Below are positions 9,193 to 20,005 of a DNA stretch of 64,000 nucleotides, one piece after another. Below the pieces are notes generated by a model. It saw nothing but the letters and a program-made list of their open reading frames with translations. It was not told the origin of the DNA and searched no databases. This stretch comes from Vandammella animalimorsus. GTDB taxonomy: Bacteria > Pseudomonadota > Gammaproteobacteria > Burkholderiales > Burkholderiaceae_C. Position 1 is the stretch's first letter; the number at the start of each line of letters is the position of its first letter. A program made the translations under genes and the position numbers. The stretch lies in contig NZ_NSJF01000002.1 in NCBI RefSeq assembly GCF_002285285.1, forward strand, positions 310,001-374,000, in the 5' to 3' direction.

Positions 9193-10212
9193 ATGACCAC
9201 CCCATCTGCCACCTCTGCCACCACCCCTGCCGCCCCGGCCATCACCAGCTTGCTGGACCAGCGCCTGCCGCGCGCGGTCAGCGCTGCACTGCTGCTGGGC
9301 CTGCTGGCGCTGCCGCCCGTGTTGACGGCGCTGGAGAGCGATTTCTACATCGCCGTGGCCAGCCGCATCCTGATCTTCACGCTGGCGGCCACCAGCCTGA
9401 ACTTCATCCTGGGCTATGGCGGCATGGTCAGCCTGGGCCATGCGGCTTTTCTGGGCATCGGGGCCTACACCGTGGGCATTGCGATGCAAGAGGGCTGGGC
9501 CTCGGCCTGGCTGACCTGGCCGCTGGCGATGGCGCTGGGCGCGCTGTTTGCCCTGGCCATTGGCGCCATCAGCCTGCGCACGCAGGGCGTGTACTTCATC
9601 ATGATCACGCTGGCCTTTGCGCAAATGCTGTTTTATCTGATGGTCTCGCTCAAACAGTACGGCGGCGAGGATGGGCTGTCGCTGATGCAGCGCTCGGAGC
9701 TGGGCCTGGGCATCGACCTGGCCTCGGACACGCATTTTTATTACGTCGTGCTGGCCCTCTCGGCGCTGGCCTTCGTGCTGGTGCAGCGCCTGCTCAATGC
9801 GCGCTTTGGCCATGTGCTGCAAGGCATCCGCGAGAACGAAACGCGCATGCAGGCGCTGGGCTTTGCCACCTACCGCTACAAGCTGGCAGCCTTCACGCTG
9901 GCCGGGGCCATGGCCGCGCTGGCTGGCGCGCTGCTGGCCAATCAGGCCAGCTTCGTCAGCCCGGCGCTGATGCAGTGGAACCAGTCGGGCATGCTGCTCA
10001 TCATGGTGATCCTGGGCGGCGTGGGCTATTTGTACGGCGGCTTTGCCGGGGCCGTGGTGTTCTTGCTGTTGGAGGAGGTGCTGGTGAGCTACACCATCCA
10101 CTGGCAGTTCTATCTGGGCGCGCTGCTGCTGGCGGTGGTGCTGGCCGCGCCCAACGGCGTGCTCAGCCTGCCCGCGCGGCTGCGCCAATGGGCCTACAGG
10201 AGGGCGGCATGA
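9193..10212 (+). CDS. Branched-chain-type ABC importer permease (LivM-like)
   Basis: This 339-residue membrane protein is the LivM-type partner subunit. The family pattern LNFILGYGGMVSLGHAAF occurs near residue 70 and multiple membrane spans follow. An N-terminal extension of about 25 residues rich in Thr, Ser and Ala precedes the first span. Its stop overlaps the start of the LivG-like ATPase gene (ATGA), so the two are coupled. Its role is import across the inner membrane; the substrate is inferred to be the aromatic acid activated by the ligase at 4871. Confidence 0.9.
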   Translation: MTTPSATSATTPAAPAITSLLDQRLPRAVSAALLLGLLALPPVLTALESDFYIAVASRILIFTLAATSLNFILGYGGMVSLGHAAFLGIGAYTVGIAMQEGWASAWLTWPLAMALGALFALAIGAISLRTQGVYFIMITLAFAQMLFYLMVSLKQYGGEDGLSLMQRSELGLGIDLASDTHFYYVVLALSALAFVLVQRLLNARFGHVLQGIRENETRMQALGFATYRYKLAAFTLAGAMAALAGALLANQASFVSPALMQWNQSGMLLIMVILGGVGYLYGGFAGAVVFLLLEEVLVSYTIHWQFYLGALLLAVVLAAPNGVLSLPARLRQWAYRRAA

Positions 10213-11057
10213 CGGGCGCGGCGCAGACTTCCCATCCCCTGGCCTTGCTGCACGTTGACGATCTGGTCAAGCGCTTTGGCGGGCTGACGGCCACTGACCA
10301 CGCCCACCTGCACGTGCGCCCCGGCGAGCTGCACGCGCTGATTGGCCCCAACGGCGCGGGCAAGACCACGCTGATCGCGCAGATTGCCGGGGCGCTGGCG
10401 CCCAGCAGCGGCCGCATCCTGTTCGATGGGCAGGACGTCACCGCCTGGCCCATGCACCGGCGCGTGCACCTGGGGCTGGTGCGCTCCTACCAGATCACCA
10501 GCATCTTCAAGCGCCTGCCGGTGCTGGACAACCTGGCCCTGGCGCTGCAATCGCGCAGCGGCAGCAGCTTTGCCTTCTGGCGCGCCGCACGCGCCGAGCG
10601 CGCGCGCTACGAGCAGGCCGCGCAGATCGCCCAGCGCGTTGGCCTGGGCGCTTGCCTGGCCCGCCTGGCGGGCGACTTGTCGCACGGCGAGCAGCGCCAG
10701 CTCGAAGTGGGCATGGCGCTGGCGCTCTCGCCCAAGCTGCTGCTGCTCGATGAGCCGATGGCGGGCATGGGGCCGGAGGAATCCGAGCGCATGGTGCAAC
10801 TGCTGCTGGCGCTCAAAGAGCAGCAGGCCACCATCTTGCTGGTCGAGCACGACATGGACGCCGTGTTTCGCGTGGCCGACCGGATTTCGGCGCTGGTGTT
10901 CGGCAAGGTCATCGCCACCGGAGCGCCGCAAGACATCCGCCGCCACCCCGAGGTGCAGCGCGCCTATCTGGGCGATGAGCACGCCAGCGCCCCATCCGCC
11001 GCTCCACCCTCTGCCCCAACCGCGGCAACCGCCGCCACGATGGAGAGCACCGCATGA
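10209..11057 (+). CDS. Branched-chain-type ABC importer ATPase (LivG-like)
   Basis: This 282-residue ABC ATPase has Walker A GPNGAGKTT near residue 47, a signature LSHGEQRQLE and Walker B LLLLDEPMAG. Segments around VEHDMDAVF provide the switch histidine. The last 25 residues form a low-complexity Ala/Pro/Thr tail not needed for the fold. It hydrolyses ATP together with the LivF-like subunit, which overlaps it by ATGA. Confidence 0.9.
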   Translation: MTGAAQTSHPLALLHVDDLVKRFGGLTATDHAHLHVRPGELHALIGPNGAGKTTLIAQIAGALAPSSGRILFDGQDVTAWPMHRRVHLGLVRSYQITSIFKRLPVLDNLALALQSRSGSSFAFWRAARAERARYEQAAQIAQRVGLGACLARLAGDLSHGEQRQLEVGMALALSPKLLLLDEPMAGMGPEESERMVQLLLALKEQQATILLVEHDMDAVFRVADRISALVFGKVIATGAPQDIRRHPEVQRAYLGDEHASAPSAAPPSAPTAATAATMESTA

Positions 11058-11764
11058 GCGCCCTGTTGGAACTGCAAGACGTGCAAGCCGGCTACGGCCA
11101 AAGCCAGGTGCTGTTTGGCATGCACTGCGCCATTGCCCCGCACAGCGTGGCCACGCTGTTGGGGCGCAACGGCATGGGCAAGACCACCACGGTGCGCGCC
11201 ATCCTGGGCCTGACGCCCGCCTTTGGCGGCAGCATCCGCTTTCGCGGCGAGCGCATCGAGCGCCTGCCGCCCGAGCGCATCGCCCGCATGGGCCTGGCCG
11301 TGGTGCCCGAAGGGCGGCAAATCTTCCCCAACCTCAGCGTGCGCGAGAACCTGCAAGCCTTTGCCGCCAACCGCTGCCACAGCGAGCAGCCCTGGACGCT
11401 CGAGCGCGTCTACCACCTGTTCCCGCGCCTGCAAGAGCGCCAGCACAACATGGGCAACCAGCTCTCGGGCGGCGAGCAACAAATGCTGGCCATTGGCCGC
11501 GCGCTGATGACCAACCCCCATCTGCTGATCCTGGACGAAGCCACCGAGGGCCTGGCGCCCCTGATCCGCGAGGAAATCTGGCAATGCCTGGCCGCGCTGC
11601 GCGCGCAGGGCCAGACCATCCTGGTGATCGACAAATACGTGCAGCGCCTGATCGAGCTGGCCGACAGCCACACCCTCATCGAGCGCGGCCAGCCCGTCTG
11701 GCAGGGCAGCTCGGCGCAGTTGGCGCAAGAGCCTGCGCTGTGGCAGCGCTATATCGGCGTTTGA
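11054..11764 (+). CDS. Branched-chain-type ABC importer ATPase (LivF-like)
   Basis: This 236-residue ABC ATPase has Walker A LGRNGMGKTT, signature LSGGEQQMLAIGRAL and Walker B LLILDEATEG. The segment VVPEGRQIFPNLSV is typical of LivF subunits. One deviation is that the switch-region histidine normally found in the DH motif appears as DKYVQ; other LivF-like proteins vary here too. It is the second nucleotide-binding subunit of the aryl-acid importer. The start overlaps the previous gene. Confidence 0.9.
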   Translation: MSALLELQDVQAGYGQSQVLFGMHCAIAPHSVATLLGRNGMGKTTTVRAILGLTPAFGGSIRFRGERIERLPPERIARMGLAVVPEGRQIFPNLSVRENLQAFAANRCHSEQPWTLERVYHLFPRLQERQHNMGNQLSGGEQQMLAIGRALMTNPHLLILDEATEGLAPLIREEIWQCLAALRAQGQTILVIDKYVQRLIELADSHTLIERGQPVWQGSSAQLAQEPALWQRYIGV

Positions 11765-11778
11765 GCAGGAGCCCCGCC

Positions 11779-12303
11779 ATGCCCACGCCCCCCGCAATTT
11801 CCGCCACCGCCGCCGCGCACGCACCCCGGCCCATGCACTTCGAGCGCTCGCTGCGCATCCGCTTCTCGCACTGCGACCCTGCTGGCATCGTCTTCTTCCC
11901 GCAGTACCTGGTGCTGTTCAACCAGTTGGTGGAAGACTGGTTCGACCACGGCCTGGGCATTGGCTACGCGCACATGCTGGGGCCGCGCCGCATCGGCCTG
12001 CCCATCGTGCGGCTGGAGTGCGACTTCCGCGCCATCAGCCGCATGGGCGATGACGTGCAGCTTGGCCTGTGGGTTGAGCGCGCAGGCGGAAAATCCCTGA
12101 GCCTGCACATGCAATGCCGCGCTGGCGCGCAATTGCGCGTGCAGGCGCGCAAGGTGCTGGTTTTTACCAACCTGGATACGCACCAGGCCATCGCCATCCC
12201 CGAAGACGTGCGCGCCGCGCTGCAAGCGCTGCCGCCCGTGCCTATGCGGCCCGCGCCAGTCGCTGGCGCGGCCACCAGCGCCGCGCGCCCTGAACTTTCT
12301 TGA
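11779..12303 (+). CDS. Acyl-CoA thioesterase, 4-hydroxybenzoyl-CoA thioesterase type (hotdog fold)
   Basis: This 174-residue protein has the hotdog-fold thioesterase pattern: RIRFSHCDPAGIVFFPQYL near residues 26-44, in which the aspartate of the CDPAG motif is the expected catalytic residue. N- and C-terminal tails are Ala/Pro-rich. Such enzymes release free acid from aryl- or acyl-CoA. In aryl-CoA catabolic operons they are thought to prevent CoA depletion when intermediates pile up. CAGGAG lies seven bases upstream of the ATG at 11779. It follows the LivF-like gene by 14 bases and is probably cotranscribed. Confidence 0.85.
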   Translation: MPTPPAISATAAAHAPRPMHFERSLRIRFSHCDPAGIVFFPQYLVLFNQLVEDWFDHGLGIGYAHMLGPRRIGLPIVRLECDFRAISRMGDDVQLGLWVERAGGKSLSLHMQCRAGAQLRVQARKVLVFTNLDTHQAIAIPEDVRAALQALPPVPMRPAPVAGAATSAARPELS

Positions 12304-12321
12304 CAAACAAAGGAAATCCCC

Positions 12322-12714
12322 ATGCAAGTCCTGCTCCCCCAAGGCTGGCCACGCCCCAAAGGCTATGCCAACGGCGTGGCCGCGCGCGGCACGCAAATCT
12401 ACGTCGCCGGCATGATCGGCTGGGACGCCCAAGGCGTCTTCCACACCGACGACCTGGCCGGCCAAGTGCGCCAGGCGCTGCAAAACGTCGTGGCCGTGCT
12501 GGCCGAGGCTGGCGCCGGCCCGCAGCACATCGTGCGCATGACCTGGTACGTCAAGGACAAGAAGGAATACGTTGCCGCCTACCCCGAAATCGGCAAGGCC
12601 TACCGAGAACTGATCGGCAACTTCAACATCGCCATGACGGCCGTGCAGGTGGCCGATCTGGTGGAAGACCGCGCCAAGGTGGAAATCGAAGTCACCGCCG
12701 TGCTGCCCGATTGA
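12322..12714 (+). CDS. RidA (YjgF/UK114) family protein
   Basis: This 130-residue protein covers the whole RidA fold. An arginine in the VRMTWYV segment corresponds to the conserved substrate-binding arginine and the C-terminal VEIEVTAVLP segment is typical. RidA proteins hydrolyse reactive enamines/imines to ketones and ammonia. Its place at the end of this operon is informative: the product of 2-aminobenzoyl-CoA monooxygenase/reductase still carries an enamine nitrogen, so this protein may release ammonia from that pathway. That is an inference from context. AAAGGAAA lies seven bases before the start. Confidence 0.87.
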   Translation: MQVLLPQGWPRPKGYANGVAARGTQIYVAGMIGWDAQGVFHTDDLAGQVRQALQNVVAVLAEAGAGPQHIVRMTWYVKDKKEYVAAYPEIGKAYRELIGNFNIAMTAVQVADLVEDRAKVEIEVTAVLPD

Positions 12715-12897
12715 GCGCTGGCGCGCCGTCGCGCTCTGCCTTCTGCCCAGCCCCGAAGGTTTTGGCGCCGCTTGCAGCCCCTTGGCGGCTCAGCCTTGTC
12801 TGTCCGCGCAGGATGCGGCATGACTGGGTCTGCTGTCTCTTGCTGCTGCGCTGCAGCCACGGGCACGTGGCAAGCCCCGAGCTCAAACTCAACCTCC

Positions 12898-12929
12898 AAC
12901 CCCGCAAGGCCAAGCCCTGCGGGGTTTTT
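12898..12929 (+). terminator. Rho-independent terminator after the aryl-CoA operon
   Basis: A nine-base arm AACCCCGCA (12898-12906) pairs with TGCGGGGTT (12918-12926) and is followed by five T. It lies 184 bases after the RidA gene. The rest of the 375-base gap up to 13090 holds only the promoter region of the TonB receptor gene. Confidence 0.75.
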
Positions 12930-13020
12930 CCATGTGCGCAGAGGCAGCCGCCGCCATGGCGAATTTGCAACAAGGGCCACCATCACAGCCGCAGCCATCG
13001 ACTGCGCAGGATGCAATTCA

Positions 13021-13050
13021 TTGACTATTGGTAACATCTAGAACTAGAAT
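13021..13050 (+). promoter_or_regulatory. Promoter of the TonB-dependent receptor gene
   Basis: TTGACT at 13021-13026 and TAGAAT at 13045-13050 are separated by 18 bases and fit a sigma-70 promoter. It lies in an AT-rich stretch 40 bases ahead of the receptor start. Confidence 0.5.
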
Positions 13051-13070
13051 AAGAACGATTTTCATCATTC
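13048..13070 (+). promoter_or_regulatory. Possible Fur box
   Basis: The AT-rich sequence from 13048 (AATAAGAACGATTTTCATC) matches the 19-base Fur consensus at about 11 positions and directly overlaps the end of the proposed -10 element. Outer-membrane iron and heme receptors are commonly Fur-regulated, which supports it, but the match is only moderate. Confidence 0.4.
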
Positions 13071-13089
13071 TTTTTAACTGGATTCAGCA

Positions 13090-15357
13090 ATGACCCCACA
13101 CCAAGCTCACAAGGGCCTTGGCCCATTGGCCATGCGCTGCACGCCACTGGCCCTGGCGGCCGCATGCTGCCTGTTCGGCGGCAGCGCGCTGGCACAAACT
13201 GCCGCTGCGCCCCTGCAGGAAAAACAACAGGCGGACGACAAGGAGTTGCCCTCCGTGGTGGTGACCGGCACACGCAGCGAACGCACGCTGCGTGAAGTGC
13301 CGGCCAGCGCCCAGGTGGTCGAGGAGCAGGCTCTGCAAGAGCGCCAGTTGGGCGACATCCGCGAGCTGGCCGAGACCGTGCCTGGCGTGACGGTGGAGCG
13401 CCGCTCCAACCGCATGACCATCAACAGCCGCGACGGGCGCAGCGGCAATGCCGGCTTCAACATCCGCGGCCTGGAAGGCAACCGCGTGCTGATGCTGGTG
13501 GACGGCGTGCGCATGCCGCGCGGCTACAGCTTTGGTGCATCCAGCCGCGACAACGTGGACTTCGGCCTGGTCGAGCGCGTGGAGATCATCAAGGGCCCGT
13601 CCTCGGCGCTGTACGGCTCGGACGGCATCGGCGGCGTGGTGCAGTTCTTCACCCGCAGCCCAGCCAGCTACCTGGGCGGCGGCAAGACGCTGGGCGGCCA
13701 GGCCGGCCTGGGCTATGAGGGCGACAGCCGCGCCGTGCGCGCCAGCGCCACGGTGGCAGGCCAGGCCAGCGAGAGTGTGCAATGGCTGCTCTCGGGCAGC
13801 GCGCTCAAGGGCCACGCGCTGGACAACCGCGGCAGCAACGACAGCGCCAGCGCGCTGCGCACCAAGCCCAACCCAGAGGACACGCGCGATGCAGCACTGC
13901 TGGGCAAGCTGGTCTGGCAGCCCAATGCTGCGCAGCGCCACACCTTCTCGGCCGAATACGTCAGCAAGCGCGACGATTTGCAGCTGCTGTCGCAATACGG
14001 CTCCGTCTCGCGCGGCGTGACCACGCTGACGGCTTCGGGCAAGACGGACAACCAGCGCCGCCGCCTGAGCTGGCAGGGCCAGTTCGAGCTGGACAGCTCG
14101 GTGGCCGATTCGCTGCGCACCTCGCTGGCCTATCAGCGCCTGCGCTCGCTGGAGCATTTCGAAAACACGCGCGAACGCCGGCCCGCCCAGGTGCGCGACA
14201 CGCTGGACCATGAGAACCTGCTGCAGGCCAGCGTGCAGGCCGAGAAGCTGCTGCGCACGGGCAAGCTGGCGCACAAGCTGGCCTATGGCCTGGATGGCGC
14301 GCGCACCGAGGCCGACAACCTGCAGACCGGCATGACGCCGCCAGCGGGCGAAACCTTCCCGCTCAAGCGCTTCCCCGACACCACCGAGACCGCCATCGGC
14401 CTGTACGTGCAGGACGAGATCATCGGCAACGGCTGGAGCCTGATCCCCGGCCTGCGCTGGGATCGCTACCGCATTGCCGCCAGCACCAAGGGCTTTGCCG
14501 GCATGGCCGCCAACCGCAGCGGCTCGGCCCTGTCGCCGCGCCTGGGGGCCACGCTGGACGTGACGCCGGACTGGACGCTCTACGGCCAGTGGGCCACGGG
14601 CTTTCGCACGCCGGGGGCCGACCAGCTCAACCGTTTCTTTGAAAACCCCATCGGCCATTACATGACCGTGCCCAACCCCAACCTCAAGCCCGAGAAGGCC
14701 CAGCACGTGGAACTGGGTGTGAAGGGCCAGGGCGAGCGCTGGCGCTTGGAGGCCGCAGCCTTCCACGGCCGCTACCGCGATTTCATCCTCGACAACCAGC
14801 GCGTGGCTGGCACGGGCCGCCCCGGCGATCCACTGGTGTTCCAGGCCATCAACACTGGTCGCGCCAGCATCAGCGGCTTTGAGCTGGCCGGCGAATATCG
14901 CCTGCCGCAAGTGGCCGGCGGCGAGCTGTCCTTCCCGGCCGCCTTCGGCATGGCCCGTGGCCGCAACAAGGCTGACAACCAGCCCATCGACAGCGTGCAG
15001 CCCGCGCGCCTGAACCTGGGCGTGCGCTATGCCCAGCCAGCCTGGATGGTGCGCCTGGACATGACGCACCGCTGGGCCAAGAAGGCCGGTGACGTGGCGC
15101 GCGCCAGCGACCCGCGCGCCGCGCCCACCGTGCCCTTCCTGCCGGCTGCGGCGACCACGTTCGACCTCAGCGGCCAATGGCGCCTGCTGCGCCACGCCCA
15201 TGGCGACGTGCGCCTGAACGCGGCGGTGCACAACCTGACCGACCGCAAGTACTGGCGCTGGGGCGATGTGCGCGGCCTGGCGGCCGATCTGCCGACCATC
15301 GACGCCTACAGCCAGCCTGGCCGCAAGTTCAGCCTGTCGGTGGTGGCGAGCTTCTAA
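13090..15357 (+). CDS. TonB-dependent outer-membrane receptor, heme/hemoglobin type
   Basis: The 755-residue precursor has a signal peptide ending near GGSALAQ, a TonB box-like segment (PSVVVTGTR), a plug domain with [18 protein letters not shown] and [17 protein letters not shown], and a 22-strand-type barrel ending in the C-terminal aromatic VVASF. The barrel has FRTP and NPNLKPE motifs, as in hemoglobin/transferrin/lactoferrin receptors. It probably imports heme or another iron source with energy from TonB. No heme-uptake partners are adjacent. Fur control is suggested by the upstream site. The substrate is uncertain. Confidence 0.88.
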   Translation: MTPHQAHKGLGPLAMRCTPLALAAACCLFGGSALAQTAAAPLQEKQQADDKELPSVVVTGTRSERTLREVPASAQVVEEQALQERQLGDIRELAETVPGVTVERRSNRMTINSRDGRSGNAGFNIRGLEGNRVLMLVDGVRMPRGYSFGASSRDNVDFGLVERVEIIKGPSSALYGSDGIGGVVQFFTRSPASYLGGGKTLGGQAGLGYEGDSRAVRASATVAGQASESVQWLLSGSALKGHALDNRGSNDSASALRTKPNPEDTRDAALLGKLVWQPNAAQRHTFSAEYVSKRDDLQLLSQYGSVSRGVTTLTASGKTDNQRRRLSWQGQFELDSSVADSLRTSLAYQRLRSLEHFENTRERRPAQVRDTLDHENLLQASVQAEKLLRTGKLAHKLAYGLDGARTEADNLQTGMTPPAGETFPLKRFPDTTETAIGLYVQDEIIGNGWSLIPGLRWDRYRIAASTKGFAGMAANRSGSALSPRLGATLDVTPDWTLYGQWATGFRTPGADQLNRFFENPIGHYMTVPNPNLKPEKAQHVELGVKGQGERWRLEAAAFHGRYRDFILDNQRVAGTGRPGDPLVFQAINTGRASISGFELAGEYRLPQVAGGELSFPAAFGMARGRNKADNQPIDSVQPARLNLGVRYAQPAWMVRLDMTHRWAKKAGDVARASDPRAAPTVPFLPAAATTFDLSGQWRLLRHAHGDVRLNAAVHNLTDRKYWRWGDVRGLAADLPTIDAYSQPGRKFSLSVVASF

Positions 15358-15378
15358 GCAGGCTTTCAACAACCTCTG

Positions 15379-16998
<1,620 letters not shown>

Positions 16999-16999
<1 letters not shown>

Positions 17000-17469
17000 T
17001 GCAGATGATGCGCGCGCTGGAACTGAAAATCCCGCCGCTGCTGCTGGCTGGGCTGTGTGCGGCGGCCATGTACGGCATGGCGGCGGCTCTGCCGCAATGG
17101 GTCTGGCCGCTGCCAATGAAAGCCTGGCTGGCCGGGCTATCAATGGTCGCCGGCCTGGCGGTGGCGGCGTTGGGCGTGCTGACCTTCCGCCACTACCGCA
17201 CCACGGCCAACCCGCTACAGCCGCAGGCAAGTACCCAGCTTGTGACCAGTGGCATCTTTGGCTACAGCCGCAACCCAATGTACTTGGGTATGGCGCTGTG
17301 CCTGATCGGCTGGGCGCTGTGGCTGGGCCACCTCCTGGCCTGGCTGGGAGTGCCGCTATTCATCGCTTGCCTGCAGCGCCTTCAGATCGAGCCGGAAGAG
17401 CGCATCCTGCTGCGCAAGTTTGGCCAGACGTATGCCGATTACCTCGAACAGGTACGGCGCTGGTGTTAG
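16999..17469 (+). CDS. Isoprenylcysteine carboxyl methyltransferase-like membrane protein
   Basis: This 156-residue protein has three to four membrane segments and the family pattern GIFGYSRNPMYLGMAL followed by a C-terminal E-E-x-x-L and YxxYxxxVRRW tail, as in the ICMT/PEMT-like methyltransferase superfamily. These proteins bind S-adenosylmethionine at the inner membrane, but the bacterial substrates are mostly unknown. The start overlaps the frmA stop by one base (TGATG), implying coupled translation. A link to formaldehyde or glutathione metabolism is suggested only by position. Confidence 0.75.
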
Positions 17470-17586
17470 GTTCTTGATCTCACACAATGCAGGTGGCTGT
17501 TGTGCGTAAACCGCATGGCTGAAGAGCTAGCGGGTCAGCTTGCTGCGCTACGATGAAACCTCGCTAACAAATGCTCACATCTTGCT

Positions 17587-18294
17587 ATGGCCAAATTTCT
17601 GAACACCAGTGCAACCAACTATTTTCTGGAAGAGCTGATCAAGAATGCACGTGAGCGTGTCATCCTGATCAGCCCTTTTTTGAAGCTCAATGACCGCATC
17701 AAGGAGCTGTTGGCGGACAAGAACCGGCTCAAGATTGATGTGCGCATCGTGTACGGCAAAAGCGAGCTGCAACCCGAAGAAATCGCCTGGCTCAATGCCT
17801 TGACCTATGTGCGCACCAGTTTTTGCAAGAACCTGCATGCCAAGTGCTATCTGAATGAGGAAAACTGCATCGTCACCAGCTTGAATCTGTATGAATTCAG
17901 CCAGGTCAACAACAACGAAATGGGTGTGCTGTTTCGTAAGTCGGAAGACCATGAGCTGTACCGCGATGCCTATGAGGAAGCGCAGCGCATCATCCGTATC
18001 AGTGAGGAGGTGCGCATTTCCATGGAGCGTGTGCCAGCCCACGAGGCGGATGGCGGCGGCGTGGAGGAAGAAGAGGAGGCAGCCAGCAACAAGCTCACTT
18101 CATCCAGATTGGCCGCCAAACATAAGCTGAAAACGACGCAGTTACTTGACCGGCTGGTGCAGTCCGGGCACTTGGAAATCAAAGGCGATAAACATCACCT
18201 GACTGAAAAGGGCAAACAAGCGGGCGGCGAGTTCAAATTCAGCAAGAAGTTTGGCGCGTACTTTTTATGGCCGGAAGATTTGGCGCTGGATTGA
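17587..18294 (+). CDS. Phospholipase D-like nuclease-fold protein with C-terminal winged helix
   Basis: This 235-residue protein begins with a PLD-like domain: a VILISPFLKL strand, then a single HxK motif in LHAKCYLNEENCIVTSLNL near residues 85-103, as in PLD-superfamily nucleases that dimerise to form one active site. An acidic linker (EEEEEAA) near residue 160 leads to a C-terminal winged-helix-like segment with TTQLLDRLVQSGHLEI. Fusion of a nuclease fold to a DNA-binding-like domain suggests action on DNA, perhaps in defence or restriction; this is inference. Its codon use is less GC-rich than that of frmA. It may form one module with the following VapBC pair. Confidence 0.7.
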   Translation: MAKFLNTSATNYFLEELIKNARERVILISPFLKLNDRIKELLADKNRLKIDVRIVYGKSELQPEEIAWLNALTYVRTSFCKNLHAKCYLNEENCIVTSLNLYEFSQVNNNEMGVLFRKSEDHELYRDAYEEAQRIIRISEEVRISMERVPAHEADGGGVEEEEEAASNKLTSSRLAAKHKLKTTQLLDRLVQSGHLEIKGDKHHLTEKGKQAGGEFKFSKKFGAYFLWPEDLALD

Positions 18295-18386
18295 GCCGAT
18301 TGGTAGCATATTCTCGGCGGCTTGCGAACTGGCTTGCAAATTTGTAAACCTACCTGCCAATGTGCAGGACGATGTGTGGAGGCATG

Positions 18387-18593
18387 ATGGCGACCAATCT
18401 GGCTCTTGACCCATCCCTGATTGAGCGTGCGCTTTTGCTCAGTGGCGAAACCACGAAGAAGGCGGCGGTGACGCTTGCGCTGAAAGAATTCATTGCCCGC
18501 AGGGAGCAGCAGAAAATCACCGAGCTTTTCGGCCAACTGCAATGGGACGACGGTTACTGCTACAAGGCAGAGCGAAACCGGAGCGAAGAATGA
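18387..18593 (+). CDS. vapB: VapB-type antitoxin
   Basis: This 68-residue protein begins MATNLALD and has the ribbon-helix-helix-like VapB pattern (ERALLLSGETTKKAAVTLAL), followed by a C-terminal tail that would wrap around the toxin. VapB neutralises VapC and represses the pair. GGAGG at 18378-18382 favours ATG 18387 over 18384. The stop overlaps the VapC start (ATGA), the usual arrangement for these pairs. Confidence 0.82.
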   Translation: MATNLALDPSLIERALLLSGETTKKAAVTLALKEFIARREQQKITELFGQLQWDDGYCYKAERNRSEE

Positions 18594-18994
18594 ATCTGCT
18601 GGTTGATACAAGTGTGTGGTCTCTGGCCTTGCGCCGAAATCAAGAGGTGGCTGTCCCCGAAGTCGATTTCTTGAGAAAAGCGCTGACCGACGGAGAAACC
18701 ATTTGCATGGCCGCCATCATTTTGCAGGAGCTTTTGCAGGGCTTCTCGGGGGCGAAAGACCAAGCCCAAATCATCGAGCGATTTCAGGCGCTGCGCTGGC
18801 TTGTGCCCTCTGTCGAAACCCATGTCGCTGCTGCGCAGCTGCGCAACACATGCCGCAGAGCGGGCGTGCAACTGGGCACGATCGATGCTTTGCTGGCGCA
18901 GCTGTGCATCGAACATGATCTGCTGCTATTGACCACAGATCGCGATTTTTCATATGCCGCAAAGCACGTGCCTTTGCGTTTGGCGGCCGTTTGA
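18590..18994 (+). CDS. vapC: VapC-type PIN-domain ribonuclease toxin
   Basis: This 134-residue PIN domain has the expected acidic residues: D6 in LLVDTSVW, a glutamate in ILQELLQG, and aspartates in GTIDALLAQ and TTDRDFSYA. These coordinate metal for RNA cleavage. VapC toxins usually cut tRNA or rRNA when VapB is degraded. All catalytic positions appear intact, so the toxin should be functional. The pair sits between parts of the frm detoxification genes, and frmB begins 18 bases after it. Confidence 0.87.
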   Translation: MNLLVDTSVWSLALRRNQEVAVPEVDFLRKALTDGETICMAAIILQELLQGFSGAKDQAQIIERFQALRWLVPSVETHVAAAQLRNTCRRAGVQLGTIDALLAQLCIEHDLLLLTTDRDFSYAAKHVPLRLAAV

Positions 18995-19012
18995 GCATTT
19001 GAGGAGAAAAAC

Positions 19013-19852
19013 ATGCAACGCACCGAACACCACGCCAGCTTTGGCGGCCGCCAGGAGGTCTGGCAACACGATTCCACGAGCACCGGCACGCCGATGAAAT
19101 TCGGCATTTACCTGCCGCCGCAGGCGCTGGCGGGGCAGAAGTGCCCGGTGCTGTACTGGCTCTCGGGCCTGACCTGCACGGAGCAGAACTTCATCACCAA
19201 GGCCGGGGCGCAGCAGTGGGCGGCGCAGCATGGGCTGATCGTGGTGGCGCCCGATACCAGCCCGCGTGGCGAAGGGGTGGCCAATGACGAGGGCTACGAC
19301 CTGGGCCAGGGCGCGGGCTTTTACGTCAACGCCACGCAAGCGCCCTGGGCGGCGCATTTCCGCATGGAAGACTATGTGGCGCAGGAGCTGCCCGCATTGA
19401 TCGAGCAGCATTTTCCGGCCAGCGGCGCGCGCGCCATCAGCGGCCACAGCATGGGCGGGCATGGCGCGCTGACGCTGGCGCTGCGCCACCCGGGGCGTTA
19501 CCGGAGCGTGAGTGCCTTCAGCCCCATCGTCGCGCCCAGCCAAGTGCCGTGGGGGCAAAAGGCTTTGCGCGCCTACCTGGGCGATGACCAGGCCGCGTGG
19601 CGACAGCACGATGCGGTGGCGCTGGTGGGCACGGCTTTGCAAGAGCGCCTGCCGCTGCTGGTTGATCAGGGCGATGCCGACGAGTTTCTGGCCGGACAGC
19701 TGCGGCCCGAGTTGCTGCAAGCTGCCTGCGCGCAAGCCGGCCACCCGCTGACGCTGCGCATGCAGCCGGGCTACGACCACAGCTATTACTTCATCGCCAG
19801 CTTCATCGGCGATCACTTCGCGCACCACGCCAAGGCGCTGAAGGTTGCTTGA
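19013..19852 (+). CDS. frmB: S-formylglutathione hydrolase
   Basis: This 279-residue esterase-D-type alpha/beta hydrolase has the nucleophile serine in [11 protein letters not shown], the family segment [13 protein letters not shown] and a late YDHSYYFI carrying the likely catalytic histidine. It hydrolyses S-formylglutathione to formate and glutathione, completing the FrmA pathway. GAGGAG lies about 8 bases before the ATG at 19013. It is separated from frmA by the ICMT-like gene, the PLD-like gene and vapBC, so it may be transcribed with the toxin-antitoxin genes or from an unseen promoter. Confidence 0.93.
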   Translation: MQRTEHHASFGGRQEVWQHDSTSTGTPMKFGIYLPPQALAGQKCPVLYWLSGLTCTEQNFITKAGAQQWAAQHGLIVVAPDTSPRGEGVANDEGYDLGQGAGFYVNATQAPWAAHFRMEDYVAQELPALIEQHFPASGARAISGHSMGGHGALTLALRHPGRYRSVSAFSPIVAPSQVPWGQKALRAYLGDDQAAWRQHDAVALVGTALQERLPLLVDQGDADEFLAGQLRPELLQAACAQAGHPLTLRMQPGYDHSYYFIASFIGDHFAHHAKALKVA

Positions 19853-19927
19853 GCGGCTGTCCTCACAATCTGTTCACGGACTTTGCGCAGCGCATGGCCC
19901 TTGCTGGGCGCTGGCGTGAAGCCACAA

Positions 19928-19959
19928 AAAAACACCACCGCCATTGCGGTGGTGTTTTT
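19928..19959 (+). terminator. Rho-independent terminator after frmB
   Basis: A perfect 14-base stem AAAAACACCACCGC / GCGGTGGTGTTTTT with a CATT loop lies 75 bases after frmB. A- and T-tracts on both sides let it also stop the convergent macro-domain gene from the other strand. Confidence 0.9.
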
Positions 19960-20005
19960 GCTCTTTGGAGTGCCCGGGCCAAGCCTCATGACCCGGACAG
20001 GCCTC

